From NCBI RefSeq assembly GCF_900095445.1, contig NZ_FMJL01000020.1:1-54835 (forward strand): 54,835 nucleotides of DNA, read 5' to 3'. Shown here one piece after another: positions 16,858 through 25,534 of this stretch (positions are counted from its first letter, which is position 1; each line of letters begins with the position of its first letter). Made by a program: the position numbers and the translations under genes. The notes beneath the pieces are model-generated. The model saw only the letters and a list, made by a program, of their open reading frames with translations. It was not told the origin of the DNA and made no database searches. The DNA is from Clostridium sp. N3C. Lineage in GTDB: Bacteria; Bacillota; Clostridia; Clostridiales; Clostridiaceae.

Positions 16858-17862
16858 ATGATGAGAGAATTTGAGATTGAAAGGCAGTTTGGCATTAAAA
16901 TTGAAAGTATAAAACCTAATAAGGGTGTGTATTATTTAAAGACAGACAAGGGTGTCAGATGCTTAAAGAAAATTAATTATGGAATCCAAAAACTTTTATT
17001 CGTATATGCTGCAAAAGAACATTTAATTAATAATGGCTTTAAAAATGTAGATAGATATTATCTAAACACTGAAGGTGCTCCATATGCCCTGGTTAACGAA
17101 GATATTTATACACTCTCAAGATGGATAGACGGTAGAGAGTGTAATTTCCAAAGCGAAGAAGATTTGATATTAGCAGCAAAAAGTCTTGCAATGCTTCATC
17201 TATCTTCAAGAGGATATGAACCTCCTGAAAATAGTAAGTTAAAAACAGACTTAGGTAGATGGCCTCATTTAATGGAGAAAAGGATTAAATCCTTTGATAA
17301 AATGAGGGACATGGCTAGGAAAAGAGGTATGAAGACAGCCTTTGACCTTACCTACATAAAAGAGGTTCAATTTTATAAGGACTTGGGTAAAAGGGCAATG
17401 GCTATCTTAAATGATTCTAAATATACAGAACTTTGCGCTATAGCGGAAGAGGAAAAGAATTTCTGCCATCATGATTATACTTATCATAATATAATAATTG
17501 ATGATAATAATGAAGTAAATGTTATTGACTTTGATTATTGTAAACGAGAAGTAAGGATATATGATCTATCTAATTTCTTGATAAAGGTTTTGAAAAGGGT
17601 ACAGTGGGATATTAAGTATTGCAACTTGATTATAGACGCCTATAATAGTGTAAGTCCTATAAGGAATGAGGAATATAGAGTCTTGTTTGCTTTCCTGGTA
17701 TTCCCTCAAAGATTCTGGCGCTTGTCTAATAGATATTACTACAATGAAGTTAACTGGGGACAAAACACCTTTAATAAGAAGATAGAAGAGTTAGTGGAAG
17801 AACAAACTGCTTACTTAAAATTTATCGAAGATTTTAAGAAAGAATACAATCAGAAGGAGTAA
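16858..17862 (+). CDS. CotS-family spore coat protein (kinase-like)
   Basis: This 334-aa CotS/YutH-type protein has a complete kinase-like core: CLKKINY for the N-lobe lysine, HHDYTYHN for the catalytic loop and DFD for metal binding. The C-terminal block FPQRFWRLSNRYYYNEVNWG matches the other CotS copies. The ATG at 16858 is 8 bases after GGGAGG; the GTG at 16849 lies inside the RBS, and the next ATG (16861) is also possible. It is transcribed alone, divergent from glycosyltransferase copy 2, and closed by a strong terminator. It is the fourth member of the family within 12 kb. Confidence 0.85.
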   Translation: MMREFEIERQFGIKIESIKPNKGVYYLKTDKGVRCLKKINYGIQKLLFVYAAKEHLINNGFKNVDRYYLNTEGAPYALVNEDIYTLSRWIDGRECNFQSEEDLILAAKSLAMLHLSSRGYEPPENSKLKTDLGRWPHLMEKRIKSFDKMRDMARKRGMKTAFDLTYIKEVQFYKDLGKRAMAILNDSKYTELCAIAEEEKNFCHHDYTYHNIIIDDNNEVNVIDFDYCKREVRIYDLSNFLIKVLKRVQWDIKYCNLIIDAYNSVSPIRNEEYRVLFAFLVFPQRFWRLSNRYYYNEVNWGQNTFNKKIEELVEEQTAYLKFIEDFKKEYNQKE

Positions 17863-17895
17863 TGTGGATCATAAGATCTAAACTTTTATATTTAA

Positions 17896-17945
17896 GTCAA
17901 AAAGCTTATTCTTACCATGTCTAAGAATAAGCTTTTTGACTTTTT
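17896..17945 (+). terminator. Strong terminator after cotS-like gene
   Basis: A 19-bp perfect stem starting GTCAAAAAGC and ending GCTTTTTGAC has a 7-base loop and is followed by TTTTT. Confidence 0.93.
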
Positions 17946-18017
17946 ACTTAGAATCCTAATTTTAGGCATTAATTTTGAAACCATCTTAGCGAAGTTTTTA
18001 AAAGAATAGCTTATTTT

Positions 18018-18047
18018 TCACCTATTAGCAAGTTAGTCATATTATAT
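18018..18047 (+). promoter_or_regulatory. Candidate SigK promoter of yabG
   Basis: The -35 TTCAC (18018-18022) and -10 CATATTATA (18039-18047) match HMMAC and CATAnnnTA with 16 bases between. Transcription would begin near 18053, inside the longest ORF, which supports the internal start at 18076. B. subtilis yabG is under SigK control. Confidence 0.65.
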
Positions 18048-18075
18048 AATGAAAGTTATTAATGGAGTGGAAGGA

Positions 18076-18951
18076 ATGGAAGTAGGGGATACTGTAGTTA
18101 GAAAGTCCTATGGTAAAGATATTACCTTTAAAATAATTGGTGTTAATGAAACAGAGAAAGGTAGACAATATGTTATAAAAGGTCGAAATTTAAGACTTAT
18201 AGCAGACTCTCCAGAAGAAGATTTGGAGCCGGTTAAAGATAATCATACTAGTGTAAAGGATGAAGTCTTCAATAAAAGGGTAAATAAAGCTATAAAAAAG
18301 GTGCTGTCAGAGAGGAATAATTATTATAGATCTGAAAATTTAAGAATGGGTAAGTCCAGTAAAAGCATTCGTCAAAAGGAGCTGACCTTTGGGAGACCAG
18401 GAAGAATTCTTCATGTAGATGGAGATTCAGAGTATCTAAATACCTGTCTTAAAGTATATCAGCAGCTAGGAATAGATGCGGTAGGACGTTTGGTAGAGGA
18501 GAAAAAACAGCCTTTAGAAATTGTAAAAATGGTAAAAGAGTTGAAGCCGGATATTGTAGTTTTAACCGGTCATGATGCAATTTTAAAAAAGAGTAAGGAC
18601 TACGCTTCTTTAGATAGTTATAGAAATTCCAAATATTTTGTAGATGCAGTCACGGCTCTAAGGGAGTACCAATCTAGCTACGATGAATTAGTTATATTTG
18701 CAGGTGCCTGCCAATCCTGCTATGAAAAGATTTTAGATTCAGGAGCAAACTTTGCTAGTTCTCCTAGCAGAGTATTAATTCACTGTCTTGATCCGGTTTT
18801 TATTTGTGAAAAAATTGCTTATACCAACATAGAAAAAATAGTACCTATTCATGAGGTGCTTGAAAATACTATTACCGGAATAAAGGGTGTTGGAGGGTTA
18901 CAGACCAGAGGTAAATATAGAGAAGGATATCCCAAATCTCCTTATGCTTAG
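18076..18951 (+). CDS. yabG: Sporulation-specific protease YabG
   Basis: This is a 291-aa cysteine-type protease that processes spore coat proteins in the mother cell late in sporulation. The whole length matches YabG: N-terminal GDTVVRKSYG, LHVDGDSEYLNTCLKVY, PDIVVLTGHDA, VIFAGACQSCYE (with the candidate catalytic Cys/His region), GANFASSPSRV and C-terminal GVGGLQTRG. The start at 18076 has GGAG 8 bases upstream and corresponds to the B. subtilis N-terminus. The ATG at 18049 lies before the predicted transcription start. It is monocistronic, between two strong terminators. C. difficile YabG also processes germination proteins, so both roles are possible. Confidence 0.95.
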   Translation: MEVGDTVVRKSYGKDITFKIIGVNETEKGRQYVIKGRNLRLIADSPEEDLEPVKDNHTSVKDEVFNKRVNKAIKKVLSERNNYYRSENLRMGKSSKSIRQKELTFGRPGRILHVDGDSEYLNTCLKVYQQLGIDAVGRLVEEKKQPLEIVKMVKELKPDIVVLTGHDAILKKSKDYASLDSYRNSKYFVDAVTALREYQSSYDELVIFAGACQSCYEKILDSGANFASSPSRVLIHCLDPVFICEKIAYTNIEKIVPIHEVLENTITGIKGVGGLQTRGKYREGYPKSPYA

Positions 18952-18966
18952 AACTTTTTAATTACT

Positions 18967-19032
18967 AAATCCCTCTGAAATAATCATCTAGGGAATAGAA
19001 AACTAGATTTATTTCGGGGGATTTAATTTTTT
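18967..19032 (+). terminator. Terminator of yabG
   Basis: A long imperfect stem pairs AAATCCCTCTGAAATAA...TCTAG with CTAGA...TATTTCGGGGGATTT, followed by AATTTTTTA. Confidence 0.85.
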
Positions 19033-19194
19033 ATAAAATTTACTATAAAGAATGATTTTAGTTGCTAGAATAATATAGCATTATCATAATAATGTCAAAC
19101 AAACAACTAAAATGTAGAAGTTTAGCTTATAGTACTATTTATTGATTAGTTAGAAGTGGGGTTTTATGGTATAAGTTGGGTTTTACGTCGAATT

Positions 19195-19236
19195 ATATAT
19201 AAGTAAGTAACTTTAAGTATTAACTTACGTATATAT
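19195..19236. repeat. Large inverted repeat upstream of veg
   Basis: The 13-base arms ATATATAAGTAAG and CTTACGTATATAT pair with one mismatch around a 16-base loop. It lies in the 673-bp non-coding region before veg. It could be an RNA hairpin or protein-binding site; no ORF covers it. Confidence 0.45.
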
Positions 19237-19302
19237 TTTCAGAGAAATTATATTTTTAAAATCAATGAAAAAAAGAATAATTAATACGTAAAGTGGAATA
19301 AT

Positions 19303-19314
19303 ATAAACGTTTAT
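19303..19314. promoter_or_regulatory. Perfect palindrome upstream of the veg promoters
   Basis: ATAAACGTTTAT is a 12-base perfect palindrome. The half-motif AAACGTTTA recurs at about 19357-19363, inside the upstream veg promoter. Both are candidate operator sites. Confidence 0.35.
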
Positions 19315-19348
19315 TGCGTATTTAGTTACTGTTAATATAAATTTAACA

Positions 19349-19378
19349 TTGACAAAAACGTTTACAGCATGATATTAT
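19349..19378 (+). promoter_or_regulatory. Upstream tandem SigA promoter of veg
   Basis: A perfect -35 TTGACA is followed after 18 bases by -10 TATTAT. It lies about 40 bases upstream of the main veg promoter. Confidence 0.5.
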
Positions 19379-19389
19379 AATATGTTTAT

Positions 19390-19418
19390 TTGACAGAAAA
19401 CCGGTTTTCGAGTATAAT
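19390..19418 (+). promoter_or_regulatory. Consensus SigA promoter of veg with palindromic spacer
   Basis: Perfect TTGACA and TATAAT boxes are separated by exactly 17 bases, so this should be a very strong promoter, as the veg promoter of B. subtilis is. The spacer holds a perfect 14-base palindrome, GAAAACCGGTTTTC (19396-19409). Predicted transcription starts near 19425, giving a leader of about 200 bases. Confidence 0.9.
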
Positions 19419-19624
19419 GTAGTTGTAGCTTGATGTCAATTTGATAAACACAGTAACAACGCAGGTATTTTCACATTAAGGTATTTATAATATTAATAGC
19501 TTGCCTTTTATCAATTTATCTATATCTATATCTATATAAAGGCAGTTATTTATAAAAAAACAAGGGTTACCAATTTAGCAATTATGCTTTCGTTGGAACA
19601 ATTGTGGAAAGAGGGTGTTTTTTT

Positions 19625-19861
19625 ATGGAAATGAAAAACAGACTAGCGGCTATCAAGAAGGATATTGAGGGCCATGTTGGAGAAAGTGTTACATTAAAAG
19701 CAAATGGTGGGAGAAGAAAGGTGCTTGTAAACAAAGGTATAATAGAAAAGACCTACCCTAGCATATTTGTAATAAGGCTTGATAATGACACCCGTAGGAC
19801 TGTGACTTATAGTTACTCAGATGTATTAACAAAAACAGTACAATTAGTTTATGCAGGATAA
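19625..19861 (+). CDS. veg: Veg family protein
   Basis: This is a 78-aa small cytoplasmic protein of the Veg family, conserved in Firmicutes. It matches along its whole length: MEMKNRLAAIKKDIEGHVGE, LKANGGRRK, IIEKTYPSIFVIRLD, and the C-terminal RRTVTYSYSDVLTKTVQL. B. subtilis Veg has been linked to biofilm gene control and spore outgrowth; the molecular activity is unclear. The ATG at 19625 has AGAGGG about 9 bases upstream; the GTG at 19604 lies before the RBS. It has its own strong promoter and terminator. Confidence 0.93.
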   Translation: MEMKNRLAAIKKDIEGHVGESVTLKANGGRRKVLVNKGIIEKTYPSIFVIRLDNDTRRTVTYSYSDVLTKTVQLVYAG

Positions 19862-19877
19862 TACATAAGCATAATAT

Positions 19878-19910
19878 AATCCTTGGAAGAGATCCAAGGA
19901 TTATTTTTTT
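19878..19910 (+). terminator. Terminator of veg
   Basis: A 10-bp perfect stem AATCCTTGGA/TCCAAGGATT with a 5-base loop is followed by ATTTTTTT. Confidence 0.95.
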
Positions 19911-20037
19911 AATGTTTTAACAAAGAAATTTATATTTTTAATTAACGATAAAAACAGACAAAATTAGAAGGGCCTTTTATATTAAATTAAATTTTGGTAG
20001 AAAAATAATACAATAAATGTATGCTTGTACTAAAAAA

Positions 20038-20062
20038 GAAAGATGGTGGGTATCCATCTTTC
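20038..20062 (+). repeat. Leader hairpin upstream of sipL
   Basis: A 9-bp perfect stem GAAAGATGG/CCATCTTTC has loop TGGGTAT and no T-run. A second small hairpin, GGTTAT/ATAACC, lies at about 20099-20117. Nothing else is recognisable in the 375-bp gap between veg and sipL. Confidence 0.4.
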
Positions 20063-20236
20063 AACTATGGTATAAAAGGGTATTGAGAATTTATGAGAGG
20101 TTATATGGTCAATAACCATTTATAATAATACGTCAAAATCTGTCGTTTGTCAATAGTAATTTTCTTTGGGGATTTAGGAATAATTTCTATACTTCCTTTG
20201 TATACATACTTTAGTAGGTATTATAGGAGGTATAGT

Positions 20237-21793
20237 ATGGCTGCATTAGAGCTAATTAAAGAAAATATAGAATATGAGCAGTTACTAGGGGAAAACTTTT
20301 CCGATACTGTCATTAAGGGAGAGTATTTAATTCCCGATACTCATCCTGACGTAGTAAGAATACTTATGGTTGATGTAAAACCTTCCATAACTTCAAAAGA
20401 AACTATGCAGGATAAGGTATATGTTGAGGGACAGGTGCTTTATAATGTTATTTATTTAGCTAAGGAAGAAGAAGGTTTGGGAGTTTATAATGTAAACTAC
20501 ACAGATAACTTTTCAAATTATGTTGACATACCCAACGCAGAACATAAAATGTTCTGTGAGGCAGAATGCTATGTTGAACATATGGATTCTACCTTAATTA
20601 ATGAAAGAAAGGTTGGAATTAGCGGTATAATCAAAATAAAGTCATCCGTTTACAAAAATTACAATTTTGAAGTGGTAAAATCCATGGATAAAGATGAGGA
20701 TGTGCAAATGCTAAAATATCCAACGGTGGTAGATAAGGTGCTAGATAATAGCTTTACAGATTTGGTTATCAAGACTCAGATCAGAGTACCTATGGATAAA
20801 CCACAGATTGGAAAGGTTCTAAAGTGTGATGTAAGCCTTCATAAAAAAGAGATTAAATTAAGTGAAGGTAGAATTCAAGTTTCTGCCTTTGCTAATGCAA
20901 AGTTGCTTTATAGAGGCAAGGAGGAAAAGACTTTAGTATGTCTTGAAGATGATGTGTTTATAAGCAAAGAGCTTGAATTAGAATCTGTTTTGCCTTCTAT
21001 GGTAGCCTTTGTTGATTTTAAAGTGGAATCTTTGGATTATGATATAAAAGAAGATGACCTAGGTGAAGATAGGATTGTGGATATTGAGGCTATAGCTAAT
21101 GCGGTTATTAAGGTGCAATACAAAGAAGAAATAGACATGATTGAAGATGCTTATTCACCAAAGGTAGTTATGGATATGATAAGAAAAACTTATAATTTAA
21201 ATGTACTTCAAGGAGCTAATCATGCAGAAACTATTGTTAAAGAAAATATTGAAGTAGATAATAGTCCAGCAACTATTGTTTTGAGCCAGGGCCATGTTAT
21301 GGTTACAGATAAAAAAATTGTAGAAGATAAAGTAGTTATAGATGGTATCGTTAAAGTAAATATTTTATTCTCAACTAATTCAGAAGAGGAAGAGTTTAGC
21401 ACTATAACTGAAGAATTACCCTTTAGCTGTACTGTAGATATAGAAGGTTCAAAAATAGATATGGAATCTACAGCTAAAGCTAATTTGGAAAGTTTAGAAG
21501 CTTCTGTTGAAGCTAATACAATAGCAGTAAAGGCCGTTGTAAATGTTGAGGCTAGAGTTAATTATTCTATAGAAAAAGATTTCCTTGTAGATATTGCTGT
21601 AGCTGATGAGGAAGTACCATTAAAGAAGGCTAGTGTAACTATTTATGTAGTTCAACCGGGAGATACTTTATGGAAGATTGCAAAACGATATTACACTACT
21701 ATAGATGAAATTGTTAGAGTTAATAACATAGAAAATCCAGATTTGATTTATCCAAACGACAAGCTGATTATACCAGGAAGAGCTATTGTATAA
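20237..21793 (+). CDS. sipL: SipL-type spore morphogenesis protein (SPOCS/DUF3794 + LysM)
   Basis: This 518-aa protein has two or three DUF3794/SPOCS repeats and a C-terminal LysM domain (VTIYVVQPGDTLWKIAKRYY ... NPDLIYPNDKLIIPG). In C. difficile the equivalent SipL binds the ATPase SpoIVA and tethers the coat to the forespore membrane, with the LysM domain making the contact. The ATG at 20237 follows AGGAGG by 6 bases; a longer in-frame extension to 20147 has no RBS. No signal peptide or membrane segment is present, in keeping with a mother-cell cytosolic protein. A SigE promoter would be expected, but I could not identify a convincing one. Confidence 0.9.
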   Translation: MAALELIKENIEYEQLLGENFSDTVIKGEYLIPDTHPDVVRILMVDVKPSITSKETMQDKVYVEGQVLYNVIYLAKEEEGLGVYNVNYTDNFSNYVDIPNAEHKMFCEAECYVEHMDSTLINERKVGISGIIKIKSSVYKNYNFEVVKSMDKDEDVQMLKYPTVVDKVLDNSFTDLVIKTQIRVPMDKPQIGKVLKCDVSLHKKEIKLSEGRIQVSAFANAKLLYRGKEEKTLVCLEDDVFISKELELESVLPSMVAFVDFKVESLDYDIKEDDLGEDRIVDIEAIANAVIKVQYKEEIDMIEDAYSPKVVMDMIRKTYNLNVLQGANHAETIVKENIEVDNSPATIVLSQGHVMVTDKKIVEDKVVIDGIVKVNILFSTNSEEEEFSTITEELPFSCTVDIEGSKIDMESTAKANLESLEASVEANTIAVKAVVNVEARVNYSIEKDFLVDIAVADEEVPLKKASVTIYVVQPGDTLWKIAKRYYTTIDEIVRVNNIENPDLIYPNDKLIIPGRAIV

Positions 21794-21812
21794 TAGATAG
21801 TTATATTCTAAT

Positions 21813-21852
21813 AAAGGTGTCTTAAAATATAGGGACACCTTTTATATTTTTT
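21813..21852 (+). terminator. Terminator of sipL
   Basis: A 9-bp perfect stem AAAGGTGTC/GACACCTTT is followed by TATATTTTTT. Confidence 0.88.
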
Positions 21853-21967
21853 GAAAAATTACTAATAATAATTTGTGTAATGCATTAACTAGGTACTTTG
21901 ATATTTTTTGAATAAGCAAATAGCTATTGGATAAAATAAAAGATACCTATGAGAGGTGGTGATCCTT

Positions 21968-22777
21968 TTGGAAGAGAAAGTAGAAGGAACTCTAATAATA
22001 ATTGGAGGAGCGGAGGATAAAAAAGGAGAAAAAGAAATATTAAAAGAAGTTTGTTCAAAGATTAATAAAGAAGATGATCAGTTGGTTATAGCTACAGTGG
22101 CTACAGAGTGTCCCGTAGAAGTAGGAGCTCAGTATAGGGCAATATTTGAAGGTTTGGGAGTCAGTAAAGTTAATATATTAAATGTATCTTCCAGAGAGGA
22201 TGCTTGTGCTAAGGAAAATATAGAAATGGTAAGGAAAGCAGCTTTAGTATTTTTTACTGGAGGAGATCAATTAAGAATAACTAGCATGTTGGGGGGCACC
22301 CCTTTGTATAATTGCTTTCTTGAAAGATATGAAGAAGGTTGTGTGTTTGTAGGGACCTCAGCAGGAGCCTCTGTTATGAGCGAGAATATGATAGTTAATG
22401 GACTAGATGATGAATCTCCTAAAAAGTGTACTTTAAAAATGGCACCGGGTCTTGGCTTGGTAAAAGGGGTAATCATTGACCAACATTTTGCTCAAAGAGG
22501 TAGAATAGGTAGGTTACTGGTGGGAGTAGCAGAAAATCCACAAAGCTTAGGTATTGGCATTGATGAAGATACAGCTATTGAAGTAAACAGCCAAGGTATT
22601 TTTAAGGTAATAGGTTCTGGTGCTGTTTATGTTATAGATGGAAGTACCATAAGCAGGAGCAATGTATCTGAACAATATCCTAACGAGATATTATCTATAT
22701 TTGATTTAAAAGTACATGTGTTAAAATCCGGAGATAGATATGATATAAATTTAAGAAAACCATTTGCAGAGGAATAA
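21968..22777 (+). CDS. cphB: Cyanophycinase
   Basis: This 269-aa serine peptidase of the S51-like family cleaves the Asp-Arg polymer cyanophycin to beta-Asp-Arg dipeptides. The N-terminus has the typical IIIGGAEDK. The nucleophile Ser is in the elbow GTSAGASVM, and the IDQHFAQRGRIGRL segment is conserved in the family. The TTG at 21968 is chosen because AGGTGGTGA lies 5 bases upstream; GTG codons at 21956 and 21959 are inside that RBS. No signal peptide, so it is intracellular. It is followed 51 bases later by the cyanophycin synthetase gene, forming a synthesis/degradation pair next to sporulation genes. Confidence 0.93.
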   Translation: MEEKVEGTLIIIGGAEDKKGEKEILKEVCSKINKEDDQLVIATVATECPVEVGAQYRAIFEGLGVSKVNILNVSSREDACAKENIEMVRKAALVFFTGGDQLRITSMLGGTPLYNCFLERYEEGCVFVGTSAGASVMSENMIVNGLDDESPKKCTLKMAPGLGLVKGVIIDQHFAQRGRIGRLLVGVAENPQSLGIGIDEDTAIEVNSQGIFKVIGSGAVYVIDGSTISRSNVSEQYPNEILSIFDLKVHVLKSGDRYDINLRKPFAEE

Positions 22778-22828
22778 TATTATACTTTAATGTTTTGGCT
22801 TGATAAATCAAGGAGGAAAATAAAACAA

Positions 22829-25450
22829 ATGAAACTCTTAAAATTACAGGTATTTAATGGAAGAAATGTTTATTCTCATAGAAAGTGTATAAGGTTAGAT
22901 GTAGATTTAGAAGGTTATCGCGAAACTCCTAGCAAGGACATAGAAAATTTTAATGAAAGACTATTACAAATGTTACCGGACTTACATAACCATAGATGTG
23001 GGATATACGAAGAAGGTGGATTTGTTACGAGGCTTAAAGAAGGTACTTATTTAGCACACATTTGTGAGCATATTATCATAGCTTTACATAATTTAAGTGG
23101 TATAGATATATCCTTTGGTAAGGCTAGAGAAATAGAGGGTGATCTATATTATATTATTTTTCAGTATGAGTATGAAAAAACAGCTCTTAAGTGTGCTTAT
23201 CTTGCCATAGATATTATAAATATGCTAATAGGAAAGATTGATAATATAGATTTTGATAGGCGAATAATGGATATTAAAAATACTCTTAATAAAGAATATT
23301 TAGGGCCTAGTACTGAGGCTATTTGCTTAGAAGCAAAGAGAAGGGGTATCCCTGTAATAAAAATAGGTGATACAGGACTATATCAATTAGGAAATGGAAA
23401 GTACGGCAAAATGATTGAGGCTACTATATGTAGTGATACTAGTGCTGTAGGTGTAGATATTTCCTGTGATAAGTTAGCTACAAAGGAAATATTAGCTATG
23501 CATAATTTACCGGTAGCTATAGGTTATAAGGTAAAGGGAACTGTTGATTTATTATATTATGCAGAAAAAATTGGATATCCAGTAGTGATAAAGCCTCAAT
23601 TTGGAAATCAAGGTAAAGGTGTAATAGTTAATATAAAAAATCGCTTAGAACTAATAAAGGCCTATAATTCTTTGATTGAAAACTATAAGGACATAGTTAT
23701 TGAAGAGTATATAGAGGGAAAGGACTATAGAGTTTGTGTAGTAGGTGGAAAAGTAGTAGCGGCAGCACTAAGAATACCACCCTATATTATTGGAGATGGT
23801 CATAAATCAATACGGGAGCTAATATATGAATTAAACAATGACCCCAGAAGAGGGGATGATCATGAAAAGCCTATGACTAAGATAAAAATAGATGAAGCTT
23901 TGATTTCTCATTTGAAGGAAGCAGGCTATAAGCTTGAAAGTGTATTGGAAGAGGGCAAGAAGCTTTCCTTAAGAGGGAATGCTAATATTTCAACAGGAGG
24001 TATGGCTATTGACTGTACCGATGAAATATGTGAAGAAAATAAATCAATCTGCATAAGAGCAGCCGCAGCTTTAGGATTAAATATTTGCGGCATAGATTTA
24101 TGTTGTTTAGATATAGGAAAGTCTATAAAGGAACAAGGAGCTATAGTAGAGGTGAATTCTGCACCAGGTATAAGGATGCATTACTTTCCTTATGAGGGTA
24201 AAAAACGAGAAGTTGCTAAAGCTATAGTAGATATGATGTTTCCTGATAAAAAAGCATCTATACCCATAATATCAGTGACTGGAACTAACGGTAAAACTAC
24301 CACTACAAGATTGATTGGTCATGTTTTGCAATGTGCCGGCTATAAGGTAGGAATGACAACCACTGGTGGTATATATATAAACAATGAATGTATTGAAAAA
24401 GGGGATACTACCGGTTATGATAGTGCTCTTTCTATCCTCTTAAATAAGGAAGTGGAAGTAGCAGTCTTAGAAACAGCTAGAGGTGGAATAATAAGAAAGG
24501 GTCTGGCTTATGATATGGCAGATGTAGGAGTAATTACTAATATAACAGAAGATCACTTAGGCTTGGATGGAGTTAATGATTTGGAAAGCTTAGCACATGT
24601 AAAAGCGCTTGTGGTAGAGGCGGTGAAGGATGAAGGCTATGCTGTCATTAATGGGGATGATAAAGTATCTAAGAGCTTGTTAGATAGAATCAAAAGTAAA
24701 CTTGTGGTCTTTTCTAAAGATAGTGGCAATCCTCTTTTAAATAAGGCTGTTACTAGTGGTGGTATAGCTGTATATTTAAAGGATAACTATATCTACGTGG
24801 AGCAAAAGCATATTGTTGAAAAAGTAATAAAGGTTGAAGACATACCAATAACCTTGATGGGTAAGCTTAAATTTAATGTGGAAAATAGTCTTGCAGCAGT
24901 AGCAGCTTTGGTTTCTATAGAAGTACCATATAAAATAATTAGCAAGGGACTTAACAGCTTTTTTGGAGATGAGTTTGGCAATCCAGGAAGATTCAATATC
25001 TTTAATGTGAAGGGAACTACTGTTATTTTAGATTATGGACACAATAAAGAGGGGTATAGGGCTGTAACGGAGGTCTTACAAGAAATAAAGAATAAAAGAC
25101 TGGTTGGTATAATTGGAGTACCTGGAGATAGACTAGATAGTGATATAGTTGAGATAGGAAGAATCTCTGGCCAATGCTTTGACTATATATATATAAAAGA
25201 AGATGATGATAAAAGAGGAAGAAGAGAAAGAGAAGTAGCAGAACTACTAAAAAAAGGGGTTATGGAATCAGGAAGGATAGATGAAAGCAATGTGAAAATA
25301 TTAGATAATGAAAAAGAAGCACTTGTTGAAGCTATAGACAATTCAGCGGCAGGGGATATTATTATGGTATTTTTTGAAAAATATGAGCCTTTATTAGAGA
25401 TTGTAAAAAGTCGAATGGAAAACTATGTGTTGGAAAAGGTTGCAACCTAA
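22829..25450 (+). CDS. cphA: Cyanophycin synthetase
   Basis: This 873-aa enzyme extends a poly-Asp backbone and attaches Arg side chains, using ATP for both steps. In order: an N-terminal domain (to about 160), an ATP-grasp domain (about 200-470, with KPQFGNQGKGV and VNSAPGIRMH), and a C-terminal Mur-ligase-like domain with the P-loop SVTGTNGKTTTTR near 490. The length is normal for CphA. The start at 22829 follows AGGAGG by 12 bases; the ATG at 22790 has no RBS. It is paired with cphB. The context between sipL and germination genes suggests a nitrogen store used in sporulation; this is inference. Confidence 0.95.
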   Translation: MKLLKLQVFNGRNVYSHRKCIRLDVDLEGYRETPSKDIENFNERLLQMLPDLHNHRCGIYEEGGFVTRLKEGTYLAHICEHIIIALHNLSGIDISFGKAREIEGDLYYIIFQYEYEKTALKCAYLAIDIINMLIGKIDNIDFDRRIMDIKNTLNKEYLGPSTEAICLEAKRRGIPVIKIGDTGLYQLGNGKYGKMIEATICSDTSAVGVDISCDKLATKEILAMHNLPVAIGYKVKGTVDLLYYAEKIGYPVVIKPQFGNQGKGVIVNIKNRLELIKAYNSLIENYKDIVIEEYIEGKDYRVCVVGGKVVAAALRIPPYIIGDGHKSIRELIYELNNDPRRGDDHEKPMTKIKIDEALISHLKEAGYKLESVLEEGKKLSLRGNANISTGGMAIDCTDEICEENKSICIRAAAALGLNICGIDLCCLDIGKSIKEQGAIVEVNSAPGIRMHYFPYEGKKREVAKAIVDMMFPDKKASIPIISVTGTNGKTTTTRLIGHVLQCAGYKVGMTTTGGIYINNECIEKGDTTGYDSALSILLNKEVEVAVLETARGGIIRKGLAYDMADVGVITNITEDHLGLDGVNDLESLAHVKALVVEAVKDEGYAVINGDDKVSKSLLDRIKSKLVVFSKDSGNPLLNKAVTSGGIAVYLKDNYIYVEQKHIVEKVIKVEDIPITLMGKLKFNVENSLAAVAALVSIEVPYKIISKGLNSFFGDEFGNPGRFNIFNVKGTTVILDYGHNKEGYRAVTEVLQEIKNKRLVGIIGVPGDRLDSDIVEIGRISGQCFDYIYIKEDDDKRGRREREVAELLKKGVMESGRIDESNVKILDNEKEALVEAIDNSAAGDIIMVFFEKYEPLLEIVKSRMENYVLEKVAT

Positions 25451-25484
25451 TAGTAACTTTTGTTCTTTACATTTCCTGCAATCT

Positions 25485-25515
25485 AAATCATAATGTATTT
25501 ATATAATTATGATTT
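25485..25515 (+). terminator. Hairpin between cphA and ispE
   Basis: A 10-bp perfect stem AAATCATAAT/ATTATGATTT ends 20 bases before the ispE start. Its T-run is short (TTTTG), so it may be a weak terminator or a leader hairpin. Confidence 0.4.
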
Positions 25516-25534
25516 TGTTGCGTGGAGGTAAATT

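Noticed and set aside
19516..19538. Tandem TATATC-type repeats in the veg leader
   Set aside because: Only three copies in AT-rich DNA; likely low complexity rather than a functional array.
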